Part shown: piece after piece, positions 40,091 through 50,530 of the stretch
How the letters are laid out: the number at the start of each line of letters is the position of its first letter
Numbering within the stretch: position 1 is the stretch's first letter
Translations under genes and position numbers: made by a program
Notes under the pieces: model-generated
The model's input: only the letters and a program-made list of their open reading frames with translations
Told to the model about the DNA's origin: nothing
The model's database searches: none
Assembly (NCBI GenBank): GCA_964006375.1
Contig: OZ023267.1
Coordinates: forward strand, 34,223,266 to 34,287,265
Length of the DNA stretch: 64,000 nt
Direction: 5' to 3'
Source of the DNA: Tillus elongatus
Lineage: Eukaryota; Arthropoda; Insecta; Coleoptera; Cleridae

Positions 40091-40799
40091 TCTCTGAAAT
40101 ATGTGTTGTGGTGATTTGGGTGTTCTCCAAGTGTACTTATTAGTGGGAGCGTTTATTTAATGCGATAAGCAAAATATTCATCAAATGAATAAAAAGCATT
40201 GCTTATCAAAATGTTCTTAATGGCAGACTTGAATTTGTTGTAACGTAAATTTCTTATATTATGAGGAAGTTTGTTATAATATTTCATTCCATAGTGGTTG
40301 ATTCCGTTCCTTGTTCTTTTTAAGCGCGTGAAATCGACTGAGAAGTTATTTTTACCGCGCGTAAGATGACTGTGAATGGTACTGTGCCTAGTCAAGTCTG
40401 ATTCGTGGCACTTAACATATAAAAGACACTGCAAATTATAGACACAAGGTATTGTAAGTATCTGAAAGCTTCTAAAGTGGCCACGACAGTCATCTCTATA
40501 CCCGACACCATCCAGGGTTCGGATTGCCTTACGTTGGGTCGCGAAAACAAATTCAGAGTGTGGTGAGTGCCCCCATACCAGAATGGCATAAGTTAAGACA
40601 CTATGCACACATCCATAATATGCACTTTTTAAGGTGGGAGTAGAGGCTTGGGCCGAAAGACTCCGCAGGAGAAACATGCCACGGGATGCCCTCTGACATG
40701 CATAGATGCAATGTGAGTCCCAAATCAGCTTGCTGTCGACCATAACTCCAAGGAACTTCACAGGCTCGGTGTTAGCGCCAATGACGAGATAATGTTTGA

Positions 40800-41160
40800 A
40801 TCGTTTTTACGATTAATTAGCTATCGAACTTTCTAACACACTCGGTGGATCGAGTAGCTAAGTAAAGTGTTAGAGACTCAGTAACAAGTGTTCCAGTGCA
40901 TCTATCAACAAACGAACCAGTTCTGAGAGAATACAACTGTGTGTGCTGAAGGAATATCAGGACCTATGGCAGAATTGATTATTTTACTGTAAGTAGCTTT
41001 ATGTCTGATAAAGAGCCTAATTCTTATTATAATTCTGATAGTTCGGATTCTGACTCTAGCTCATTACCTATAGGAAAACAACAAAGTAAAATAGTTATTG
41101 ATTCTACTAATTCGAAAATAATCAATAAGTCAATAACCAAGCAAGTAAATAATTTTTTTT
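40800..41160 (+). pseudogene. LTR-retrotransposon leader and gag-like N-terminus
   Basis: Continues the LTR element after the LINE insertion. A leader is followed at 41001 by MSDKEPNSYYNSDSSDSDSS, a serine/aspartate-rich start like that of many gag proteins. The frame runs into a TA-core left arm at about 41160, so it is truncated. The gag assignment is by context and composition only. Confidence 0.4.
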
Positions 41161-41220
41161 TAAATTCAAAATTCGAGATCTCCCCATTAATGAATGTTTT
41201 CTACGAAAATTCATTAAGAA
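41160..41220 (-). repeat. TA-core repeat, left-arm end, reversed
   Basis: GAGATCTCCCCATTAATGAA and CTACGAAAATTCATTAAG match the hairpin end of the left arm. Confidence 0.6.
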
Positions 41221-41299
41221 CCTAGCTTAATAGTCTGTATCATCACCACTACTCTTGGTTATTTTGCCAATTCGTCTCGGCATCCCTCGAATCATGTCA

Positions 41300-42215
41300 G
41301 GTCAGGTCAGGTCAATAAAATGATCAGGCGTATTGTTCTACTCTTCCTAAACAGCTATAGTCACGTACTAAAGGGTTACAGGGGGCTTAACGATTGAATG
41401 ATCTACCAAGATAATACCACACGTAGTCAATGGGATTCATGGCTGGTGAGTTTGCTGGCCAGTTCATTCTTTTTACCTTTACTTTCCGCAGCATGTCTTT
41501 TACCATTTGCGTGCGACGAGATCTGTCACTATCGTATTGAAAAATTAAAATTTCTCCAAATTCGTTGTGCAAAGGTTAAATGATTGATTTAATAAGGCTT
41601 TTAGCGTAGATGGTACCTAGTATTGTTTGCTCAACAATAATAGATGGGGGTCGGCGACCAACAATACTCCTAGAACATCACTGACTTGTTTTGATGGGGA
41701 GAAACTTATCTAGCAAAAGTAGGCCATTCCTGTCTACCTGGATCCCAAGAGACCCTTTTCCTTCGACTACCACTCTGTAGGCTGAATCGGGACTCGTCCG
41801 AAAAAAGGACGTTTCGCCATATTGTTAAATCCGGTACTTATGCTCTTGCGCCCATTGGCAATGTGTAGTTCTATGTCGAGTCAAGATTCTACGCACCCTT
41901 AAGGGCCCTCCTGCTCTTAGATTTGAAGAATGTATTCTCCTTTTTATGGTACTTGTCGAAACTACCCTCCGGTATGTTATAAAACAATCACTTCGAAAGG
42001 CTGCTACCGTGATTTTTCGGTTTATTTAGATGAAATTAGCCATATTTTTCTACCGTCTCTGATGTTACTCTAGGCCGACCAGTTACCAGCGTTCACGCAA
42101 CGCTGTCAGTTTCCTGAACAAAAACCTTGGCATATTCAGACGATGCAAAATCTGCTGATTTGACAAATCCTATTGATGTAAGGCCACTATTCTTGCGAGG
42201 TCAAACTGAGAAATG
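41300..42215 (-). pseudogene. Tc1-like transposase, degenerate
   Basis: In pieces from high to low coordinate: TGRPRVTSETVEKYG-type linker near 42070, HCQWAQEHKYRI near 41850, FFSDESRFSLQ near 41800 (first acidic block), VGRRPPSIIVEQTILGTIYA near 41630, QYDSDRSRRTQMVKDMLRKV (second block), and WPANSPAMNPIDYVWYYLG near 41400 (third block, D in place of the usual E). Many frameshifts and stops. A (TCAGG)n-like run lies just beyond, at about 41297-41314. Confidence 0.8.
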
Positions 42216-42309
42216 GGATTACCTGTCATTTCACAAAAAATTAACAGTTTAATATTCGATGTCAAATGAAAACTGATTTATTTTTTAAATATCTGTTAAA
42301 CAAGTTAAA

Positions 42310-43320
42310 AGTATATAAAAAATCGTTTTCCCGGAAAACTTTGTGTTTTCTTTCGAAAAAAATATATCTTCGGAAATATCAAAGTAAGGGGCACCAAATT
42401 AAGTGCGCGGTTTTATATCAATATAGGTAAATTGCACACCAAAATTTAGCTCTTTAACTTAAAAGACGAAAAAGGTATAGTCATTTAAAAAATAAATTGG
42501 GGTTTTCCTCAAAGCGTCAAAGTCGCGATTTAAAACGTCAAAATTGGCAACGTTTAGGCAAAGAACCTGGACCTAATACCGGCTACGGAAAGGAAATGTC
42601 TCAATAAGAATGTTTTACAAACCCTGAAGTCTTAGCTTCATCCGTCATTGTCCTTCATTTTCATAAAATGTTTCCAGAACATTCATTTCAAAAAGACCCT
42701 TTCTCTGATGCTTTGGCAGTAGTCTTAGCTACAGAGTTTATTGTTTAATGGTGTATAAATGTTGTCGAATTTTCGTAAAAATCAATAAAGCTCAATATAT
42801 CCGTTATTATACAAGATACGAACATAAAATTGTATACATTAAATATAGGGTGTCTTGAGCTACACCTTAAAAAATTATTTCTACAAACAAAGGCTGGCCC
42901 ATAAGTCGCTGGTGACAGAAATTTTCTTTTTTTTTAATCGAACACGCCTTATGTTATTGCATTTCTGCATTTCCACCGAAATATAATGCATGTTTGTAAG
43001 AAAAGAAATTCGGGACGCAGAAAGTGCGTTATGGTAGCGAATTTTCATTAAACGCTTCAAATTTGAATAGTTCAATTTGCTATTAACCTATAAGGTTGAC
43101 CAAGAAACCAGTTTTTTCGGGAACACTTTAAGTTTACTTTCGGAAAGTTTTGTACATTTTCAAACAATAAAGTTATTTTGATGAAACATGGCACATTGTT
43201 TCTACTATATGGGTTATACTGGTCACCAAACTTGCTGCCTGTTTTCTTAAAAAAACACACATATTTGGTATTAAAAACAATTTAATGACAATTCACTACC
43301 ATAACGCACTTGCTGCGTCC
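42310..43320 (+). repeat. TA-core repeat, right arm and distal part without TA array
   Basis: Starts inside the right arm (TTTTCCCGGAAAACTTTG) and continues through GCGTCAAAGTCGCG, CATTGTCCTTCATTTTC and GGCTGGCCCATAAGTCG. It ends with the fold-back unit 43013-43320. Confidence 0.75.
43013..43320. repeat. Terminal-inverted-repeat subunit, second clear copy
   Basis: GGACGCAGAAAGTGCGTTAT at the left and the reverse complement ATAACGCACTTGCTGCGTCC at the right. Internal sequence matches 17224-17509. Confidence 0.7.
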
Positions 43321-44215
43321 AGACTTTTTCAAATTTCATTAACTAAATAAAAAAGTTCTTCCAAAGCAGTGACAAACTTTGATACCACAACACACGTACT
43401 GCATCTAAACTATTTGTATTGATTAAGTGAGTTTTCCCAAAAAGAGGGAAATTTTGAGCCTCTTGTGGAACTATTAGGGATTTGTTTTTCTCGGGAATGT
43501 CTGTGTGGAAAGATTTTTTTAAGGGATAAGATGATTTAAATTTAATTTTTTAATTTAGGTTTTAAATAATGTTGATAAGAATTGTACTGTATTGTGCAGT
43601 AAGAATTTGGGCTCCCCTTAGGCAGGTGAAAACGGGCTACCCCGGTAAGAATTTGTTTTCTTAGCCACACCCCTATAATCGATTATTGTAGTTGTGGGGA
43701 TTTCGTTTAAAAACTAATACATTCTGGGGATCCCAACCTGGGATGGGTAAATTTAGCCAAAACATCTGGTAACCTTGTCGTTTCCTTACCTACAAACTGC
43801 TCATATAAACCATTTAAATGTATACGATAGTAACAAAGATTTTACATTTCTGGTTTATTGTATAATCGTTGCTTTAAAATAATTAAATCTGGGTATAATT
43901 AAGATTAGCCGCAGATAAATTATTCTACGCCTTGAACTAGTACACTCCTATAATTGTTTTTTATTATTATAATACTGTTAGTTTTGCACATTCATTAGGC
44001 TGCATTGAATTTTTTCTATATCCTGCTGTCTTAACTTTTACTTTTAATTATAGCAACACGAAATGACTTTAACTTTGCATTTATCGACAAAAGTTTATGT
44101 AGTTTTATAGAAATCTTTCACTTTTCACAAGTAAATAATTTCGTGCCGCTTTGGGCAGATATTTATCTTTCTTTTTCAACCTCAAACTGATAAGTAACTT
44201 GTACACCTAATATAC
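43321..44215. other. No gene recognised
   Basis: AT-rich, no transposon ends or coding signal found. Confidence 0.5.
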
Positions 44216-44295
44216 TGGGTTCTAGGTAGAGACAAAAATAGGCAAATTTTCTGTGTATTGTATTTTTATTGCCTGAAGAGGTTTTTGCACTTCCT

Positions 44296-44571
44296 TTATA
44301 ACTTTACCTGACAATCTATTTTCTTAGAAATATAAATCGTTTCGTACGCATCTAGCTTCGCTGACTGTCTAACATTTTTGATAAGTTTCAGATTTTCTTT
44401 ATCACTGTGGTGGTTATTATCCCAAATATGTTCTGCCACGCATGACTTGTCTACACTACCATATATCAGCTGTGCCAGATGTCCACAAAATATAGTCTCA
44501 ATGGTTCTCTTAGTCTGCCCAACGTATTTAAGATTACAATTTTTACAACCTATCTCATAGATACCCGACAT
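44296..44571 (-). pseudogene. Penelope-like GIY-YIG endonuclease domain
   Basis: A 91-codon open frame. GIY at 3-5, a CKNC zinc pair at 9-12, YVGQT at 16-20, the A-E-H..NNHH histidines of the CCHH finger near 67-76, and a conserved Glu in AYETIYISK. This is the C-terminal nuclease of EN-containing Penelope elements, which nicks the target for reverse transcription. It is severed from the RT by the embedded terminal repeat. Confidence 0.85.
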
Positions 44572-44682
44572 TTCAGTGGCTTTATTTTTATCTTAGTCTT
44601 AGTCTCCCTCTCGGCATCGGTCTCTACCTAAAACTCAGTATATAAGGTGATGTTTATTAGTAAGCAGTTTAAAATTTGTCAT

Positions 44683-44723
44683 CCTCTGATGACGCTAATC
44701 TTGTCAGTGAAACGATTGTCAGG
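44683..44723 (+). ncRNA. Hammerhead-like motif in embedded Penelope terminal repeat
   Basis: CCT, CTGATGA core, one extra C, an imperfect stem II (GCTAAT/GTCAGT with one mismatch), GAA, ACGATTGT stem III, cleavage triplet GTC, AGG. All core bases are present apart from the extra base after the core. Confidence 0.6.
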
Positions 44724-44847
44724 TCTTTAAAATGATGTGTTCTGGTGACTTGGGTTCTCCAAGTGTACTTACCAGTGCTCATCATGGGTTCCAATCTTGA
44801 CTTAGTGAACCTGAAACTCACCAGACTTAAAGATTTTTCTTTACAAC

Positions 44848-45765
44848 CTATGTCATAGATACCCGACATCTCAGTGGCTTTATCTTTAACAAATTTCTTA
44901 AAGTATTTTTTTTGTCGAAAAAAATAAGCTGCAAATCGGCTTTCTTTAAAATGTTCTCGGGACCCCTTGTGATACGCGGTTTAAAAGGTAGGCAAACAAA
45001 TTTTTTCTCTATTTTATTTTTCCTATATTCCGCTAACATTTTCTTTGTTCTGTGTCTCTTTATTAATTTTTGTACTAAGCAATCTGAATATTCTTTATAT
45101 TTATCCACGTTTTTAATGTACTGTAATTCTATACTATATCTACTTTTATTCAAGGAACATTTTATTAATCTATTTACTAAGAGATTTAACCCGGCCGTTT
45201 TTTGTGCAAACGCATGATGTGAGTCATTTGGAATGTAACTTAGAGTGGTAGTTTCTTTCCTGTGGACATTCAATTCAAGTCATTATCTTTAATAACTAGT
45301 ACATTTGGAAAAGGTTTACAGTTAACTTCTAATTCGTGGGTGAATTCTATTGAATAAAATTGACAGTTCAGTCTTTTAATAAAATCATATACTTTGCATA
45401 TATTTGTGTTAAACACTGCAAAAAATCGTCCACACAACGAAACCATACTCTAAAAAATACTCGCTTTCATTTTCTAAATCCGTCTCAAATCTACTCATAA
45501 TGATTGGAGAGAGTGGGTTGCCCATTGCCGTGGCTTCAGTTTGTGGAAAAAGCTCATTGTTAAATTGACAAATATTTTTATTTGTACAAAAGTTTCTTAA
45601 AGTTAAATATTTTTTGCAAAACTCTACACTTATGTTGTTTAATTTCAACAACTATTCTAAATACGTTAGCGCTTGTTTCGTAGGCACGCTAGGAAATAAA
45701 GACGCTACATCAAATGATATCAAAACCTCGCCTTCAACCAATGTTGTTAGGCCTGTAGTTGCTTC
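44848..45765 (-). pseudogene. Penelope-like RT second part and thumb/linker
   Basis: Continues after the LINE: LISFDVASLFPSVP (first catalytic Asp strand) near 45730; TEATAMGNPLSPIIMSRFET (fingers-palm motif) near 45500; and CVDD in place of the usual YVDD, in a shifted frame near 45440. 45273-44848 carries the thumb and linker (KMLAEYRKNKIEKKFVCLPF, ITRGPENILKK). Several frameshifts. Confidence 0.82.
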
Positions 45766-47158
45766 CCAGAAACTACAGGCCTATTTCTCTCCTTTCAGTC
45801 GTCTCTAAAGTGATGAAAAAGTATATAAACACCGAATTACTAAAATTTCTTGAAAAACACAGTCTAATCCACGACAGGCAGTATGGATTCCGTCAGGGCA
45901 GATCGACTGCCGACCTCCTTTCCTTTGTCACCCATTCTTGGAACAAGTCTATGGAACTACACGGTGAATCTCAGATTGTTGCTCTAGACATATCCAAAGC
46001 ATTTGACCAGGTCTGACATGCAGCGCTGCTTAATAAACTTCCGGCCTATGGCCTACCACCAAAACTCTGTATGTGGACAGCAAATTTCCTCTCCAACAGG
46101 AGCATATCTGTTGTTGTGGATGGCCATTCCTCTAAACTGTATCCAATTAATGCAGGAGTTCCTTAAGGTTCAGCTTTAGCCCCTACTTTGTTTCTTCTCC
46201 ACATCAATGACCTCCTCTCGAGCACATCCAACCCAGTTCACAGCTACGCGGACGACAGCACCCTCTATTCAAATATACAATATTCTAAGCCTGTCTCTTT
46301 AGCCCAATTAGATGAGGATCTCAGACTCATGGAGGGTTCTGTCTCCGTGGATCTCCAAAAAATATTAGACTGGGGAAGTAGAAATCTTGTACAATTCAAC
46401 CCCACCAAAACTAAGTCTTGCTTTCTTTCTCACAAGAGATACACCAGCCCTAGACCCATCACAATGAACAACCAAGTTATTCAAAGTAATGAGTCCTTTT
46501 CTCTTGTTGGCATTTCTGTAGATCGAAATCTTAATTGGCACCAACATGTCACATCAATTGCAGAAGCGGCTGCTAAGAAATTAGGTTTCCTCTTCCGGGC
46601 TCGCAAATACTTTTCACCAGCTAATCTCTATACCTTATATACTTCACAAATAAGGCCAAACCTCGAATACTGTTCCCACATCTGGGGTGCCGCTGCCGCT
46701 TCTACGCTCGCTATCCTGGACTCCATTCAAAAGAGAGCTATACGTCTCATCGGTGACCCTACCCTCACCCAAAGGCTGCCATCCCTTGCCCACCGACGTG
46801 CCGTTGGTGACCTCTCTCTCTTTTATAGATATCTGCACGGGCACTGCTCAGAGGAGATTTCCTCCATAGTTCCCCCACCTGCTGCCCCCAACAGATCTAC
46901 CAGGGGAACAGAGCGAATGCACCCTTTTACTGTCCAGGTCACCAGACATAGAACATTTTGTTATGCCCGCTCTTTTGTCCCGAGGACTTCCAAGTTGTGG
47001 AATTCCTTGCCGGCACATGTTTTTCCTTCTCCTCCGAACCTCCAAACCTTCAAGTCCAGAATTAACAAGCTGCCTCTTTCCTCCTTGTCAACACCCACGG
47101 TACGATAGTATTTAGGCTGTAAGCCCTCGTGGTGTGTTGTTGAAATTTAAAAAAAAAT
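45760..47158 (+). pseudogene. Jockey-type LINE (family J3), 5'-truncated, inserted in Penelope RT
   Basis: RT from NYRPISLLSVVSKVMKKYI, HDRQYGFRQGRSTADLLSFV, ALDISKAFDQV, a stop (TGA), VVVDGHSSKLYPINAGVP, a stop in place of Gln of PQG, then ALAPTLFLLHINDLL and YADD at about 46242. The long frame 46188-47108 carries the remaining palm, thumb and C-terminus to STPTVR. The 3' UTR is short, with the A-rich tail 47146-47158. The endonuclease is absent. It is about 97 percent like the copy at 55516-56776, judging from the proteins. Confidence 0.9.
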
Positions 47159-47217
47159 TAACATCTTTAACTTTATTAATTAATTCAAGTGAATTTGACA
47201 CTGAATAACTTTTTTGT

Positions 47218-48158
47218 TTAATTTTTAAAATAATTTGACAGCCACTTCGCTAGATTATAGGTCGGACAATCTGTAGCCGAAATAATAGGTCTCATTGATT
47301 TTCCCGGCTTATGAATTTTTGGGCGACAATATTTTTTGGGGATCTTGGGATTTGCAACCTGTAACGGTCTTCCTAGGTCCTCTGTTATAAGGTTGTGACA
47401 ACTCATTAAACTATTTTTCACTATTTTTTGGTAGCGGGTTTTATTTAGTTTTCTATACGGCGTGTCTCTATTGCATTACTCACTCCTCTTTATAATCCTT
47501 TTTGTCCAAGATCACAACCTTATTCTGCTTTCTGCATCCCTTTATCTGCTTTAACACAAAACAACCCTTCTCTCGTAATCATTTAACTATTTTCATTTGA
47601 TTAGAATTTTTATTTTTTAGTGCACTTGTTTTCTTTTAAAATTGTTGAGATTTTATCTTTCCATGCTTCCTGAATAAAGTTTTTCGAAGATTCGGGTAAT
47701 TTTTTAATTCCCGTTTCAATACTAGCAATGACATCTAAAAGTTCTTCTTTTAGTGACTGCAAATCGAATTTTAACTCCTTGTTTAAGAGGTCAATCGCAT
47801 TATTGTTAAACGACTGCGAAGAAAGATTTTTCCGAGGTCAATTTTTCGAGGAACTGGTTTTTCGTTTCTAATTTGATACTTTACAGGTTTTTTTAATTTT
47901 TTATTCTGTATATTGCTTTTCTTTTATTTCATTTGAGTAGATATATTGTATTTCTAAATCCAACCATTTTTGTTTAGCAAAATGCCTAACTTTTTGACCT
48001 ACTTTTGTGCTAATAGAAATTTTAATATTGAAACTAATGAAATTATGAAAGACTGATATCTGTTTGCAAGATTTCAGAAAGGCGATACCTGCACCTAATA
48101 ATCCAACTTTAGTACTTAGTTTTCGATAATGATTCAGTTCCGTGGACCTGGGAGCCAT
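47218..48158 (-). pseudogene. Penelope-like N-terminal region and first RT part
   Basis: 48158-47901 encodes an N-terminal basic region (VGQKVRHFAKQKWLDLEIQY). After stops, 47421-47218 reads YCRPKIHKPGKSMRPIISAT and PTYNLAKWLSNY, the Penelope-specific RT motif (PKIHK, RPI, SPTY.LAK). Frame is broken between them and before the LINE insertion. Confidence 0.82.
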
Positions 48159-48245
48159 AATTCACTAACTGATGATTGGAACCTGTGATGAGCACTGATA
48201 AGTACACTTGGAGAACCAAAATCAACCCACCACATCTTTTTAAAG

Positions 48246-48287
48246 AGCTGACGATCGTTTCACTAACAATGTTAGCGTCATCAGAGG
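48246..48287 (-). ncRNA. Hammerhead-like motif in 5' Penelope terminal repeat
   Basis: On the minus strand: CCT, CTGATGA, extra C, stem II GCTAAC-ATT-GTTAGT (six pairs, one G-T), GAA, ACGATCGT, triplet GTC, AGC. It lies about 90 nt upstream of the Penelope start codon, as expected for terminal-repeat ribozymes of these elements. Confidence 0.6.
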
Positions 48288-48309
48288 ATGAAACATTATA
48301 AACTGCTTA

Positions 48310-49777
48310 TCATCCAGTACCTGACTGCAGTCATGTGGGAAAGTTGGCGTATGGAGATTTTTTTTCAGGAAACTTTAGTAGAAGTCTTAGTAAGTATTTT
48401 AGACTTGGGTGGATATCCGCCACTTGGTACATTTTCCAGTTATGACGTCATCAAAGATGGCGACCGCTGGACTTCCGAACTGCTTATATCTTAGTACTTC
48501 ATTTTTTACATGAAAATGATGTCAGTATGTTGTAATTACTATTTTTAAGGCGAATAGAAATGTAATTAAAGTGACACATAGAATAAACAAACAATAATTT
48601 TGTTAAAATGTTTATTATTTCCTATTACTACAGAAATACATCATATCATACAAATTCAAAATATAATTGTATTGAAACATGTTCAGACCATCTTAAAAAT
48701 GATTGTTACAGGTTGAATCTAATCCCTACCATACTTGCAGAACGAGCAACAGCTAAACTTTATTTTCCCTACAAACGCAGGTGGATTTGGCACATTTTAA
48801 ACAATTACATGCCCCAATAGAATCAGTGGGATATTTTTGTAAGTTCTTTTCTGGCACCAAATCACCTTCAACCGCTGCAAATCCGAAATCATATGGGTCT
48901 AATTCAACAAGCACATAATCAATGCAGTGTAAACATCTGGTTTATTACTTTTAGTCCGAGAGCTTGAAAGGTGCTAAGCATCACCAAATTTATCGGTTAG
49001 TCCAAAGTCTAGCTTCTGTAATGATAATTTTAACAGAAAGACACATTCTGTTACAGGATTGTAAGCTCTCAGGACATTTGATACTTCTTCTGTTTGAAGA
49101 GCTGAAGAAAAACATGAAGGGTATGTTCGCTTTTTTAGGTTTTACAAACCTTATGTCATCTCCAAAGTAATCACACAACATAAGTTTGAGTTCCTTGTGG
49201 GTGCTGGGGTCATTAGATCATGATCAGAGGCCTCTACACGCATACAGTTGCATTTTTCGCGGTAAGTATAAAATGGTGGATATTGCCATGTTGCCAAATT
49301 AATCGGTAGAAGAACTATATTGCTCTTTATAAAAAAAAAAAGAAAAAAATAGTAAGCATTAATATTTTCCGAATTCCTTTGATTACGTTAGATACGAGGA
49401 TATAACCAGTTATTCGGCGTATATTTTAAAAACATTTATTTAGCTGTTTCCTGCCAGGAAGAGCTCAGACTTGGTGTGTTTTGAAATAGTTTTTTTTTAT
49501 TTTTTTACTAAGCAACTGGATGAAATTTAATGGTGAGGTATATTTCTGGAATGAGCTCATGGAGCCCTTTCATTTGATACCCCACTTGATAGGTTTCTGA
49601 AGAAAACAAGAAACATTTTTCATAGAAAAAATTGATGACGTCATAACTGGAAAATGTACCAGGTGGCGGATATCCACCCAGGTCTAAAATACTAACTTTG
49701 ACTCCTAATAAAGTTTCCTGAAAAAAAATTCTCCATACGCGAACTTTCCCACAGGACTGCAGTCAGGTCCAAGACTA
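48310..49777 (-). mobile_element. DNA transposon with about 140-bp inverted repeats and TTA target duplication
   Basis: Left and right ends share ACCTGACTGCAGTC, TGTGGGAAAGTT, GCGTATGGAGA, AGTATTTTAGAC and GGTGGATATCC as inverted repeats (48320-48450 and 49637-49767). TTA flanks both sides (48307-48309, 49778-49780). The uninterrupted sister sequence near 44652-44664 has a single TTA at this point. A 3-bp TTA duplication suggests PIF/Harbinger or a similar group. The internal minus-strand sequence is degenerate. Confidence 0.75.
48600..49190 (-). pseudogene. Unidentified transposon protein remnant, cysteine-rich C-terminus
   Basis: Minus-strand fragments: LRAYNPVTECVFLLKLSLQK near 49050, FAAVEGDLVPEKNLQKYPTD then ACNCLKCAKSTCVCREN near 48830-48770, then KFSCCSFCKYGRD in another frame. 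The regular Cys spacing suggests a zinc-binding tail. I do not recognise the family. Confidence 0.4.
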
Positions 49778-50530
49778 TTACTAATAAACATCACCTTATG
49801 TACTGAGTTTTAGGTAGAGGCTTACACCGAGAGGGAGACTAAATCGCAGGCAAAATTTCTGTGTATTGTACTTTTATTTCCGGAAGAGGTTTTTGAACTT
49901 CCTTTATAAGTTAACCTGGCATGTTTCGCAATATTTTATTTGTATCGGAGACAGAGGGCAAACAAAGGACTATAAATCAGTGGCGGCGTTCAGTTTAAGG
50001 AACTTATATTTTTTATTGCCTTAGAAATATAAATACTTTCGTACGCATCTAGCTTCTCTGACTGTCTAACATTTTTGATAACTTTCAGATTGTCTTTATC
50101 AATGTGGTGGTTATTATCCCAAATATGTTGTGCCACGCATGACTTGTCTACACTACCGTATCTCAGCTGTGCTAGATGTTCACGAAATCTAGTATCAATT
50201 TTAGTCTGCCCAATGTATTTAAGATTACAATCTTTACAACCTATCTCATAGATACCCGTTCATTTCAGTGGATTTATTTTTATCTTAGTCTTAGTCTCCC
50301 TATCGGTATCGGTCCCTAACTAAAACTCGGTATATAAGGTGATGTTTATTAGTAAGCAGTTTAGAATTTGTCATCCTCTGATGACGCTAATCTTGTTAGT
50401 AAAACGATTATCAGGTCTTTAAAAATATGTGTTGTGGTGATTTGAGTTCTCTAAGTGTACTTATGAGTGCTCATCATAGGTTCCAATCTTGAGTTAGTGA
50501 ACCTGAAACTGACCAGACTTACAATTTTTT
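49778..50530 (-). mobile_element. Second Penelope-like fragment: terminal repeat, broken GIY-YIG, inverted terminal repeat
   Basis: 49778-49860 completes the terminal repeat interrupted by the TTA-flanked transposon. 49861-50265 is a diverged GIY-YIG copy in minus orientation (stops, and a roughly 95-bp replacement at 49925-50020 containing CAGTGGCGGCGTTCA). 50270-50530 is another terminal repeat in the opposite orientation. The order repeats that of 44216-44820, so this looks like the start of a tandem Penelope copy. Confidence 0.75.
50375..50415 (+). ncRNA. Hammerhead-like motif, core mutated
   Basis: Same layout as at 44683, but the essential G of GAA is A (AAAAC), so it should be inactive. 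Confidence 0.5.

Larger units (their letters stand above)
39912..40142. mobile_element. Palindromic Penelope-LTR-like insert with paired hammerhead-like motifs
   Basis: A 29-bp stub (39912-39940), then two inverted arms, 39941-40041 and 40044-40144, that are almost exact reverse complements. It is flanked by a 9-bp direct repeat, GTGGGAGCG, at 39903-39911 and 40143-40151, which fits a target-site duplication. The arm sequence (ACTTGGAGAACACC, ATGAGCACTAATAAG) is a variant of the terminal repeats of the Penelope element at 44-50 kb. Confidence 0.85.
39643..40790 (-). pseudogene. Jockey-type LINE, 3' portion, 5'-truncated
   Basis: A 202-codon open stretch, 40761-40153, encodes the C-terminal region after the RT palm (KFLGVMVDSKLIWDSH, SVLTYAILVWGHSPHSE, RKAIRTLDGVGYRDDCRGHF, KYYNKLPHNIR). 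The 3' UTR continues to an (ATT)n tail at about 39643-39658. The catalytic part is missing by 5' truncation near 40790. It is inserted in the leader of the LTR element, and its 3' UTR is interrupted by the palindrome at 39912-40142. Confidence 0.87.
44216..48309 (-). mobile_element. Penelope-like element with inverted terminal-repeat copies, interrupted by a LINE
   Basis: From high to low coordinate: terminal repeat (about 48309-48160), N-terminal region starting MAPRSTELNHYRKL at 48158, RT part 1 at 47421-47218, LINE insertion at about 47158-45760, RT part 2 at 45765-45409, connecting region 45273-44848. Then comes an embedded terminal-repeat copy in the opposite orientation (44820-44580), and a GIY-YIG endonuclease, 44571-44296. 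The 3' terminus is near 44216. TTACAACCTAT.TCATAGATA is duplicated at about 44546 and 44843, on both sides of the embedded repeat. Copies with repeats in direct and inverted orientation are typical of Penelope elements. Confidence 0.85.

Noticed and set aside
46365..47045. Minus-strand ORFs over the LINE at 46-47 kb and plus-strand ORFs over the LINE at 55.6-56.3 kb
   Set aside because: Antisense shadows of LINE J3, which is why they match each other.
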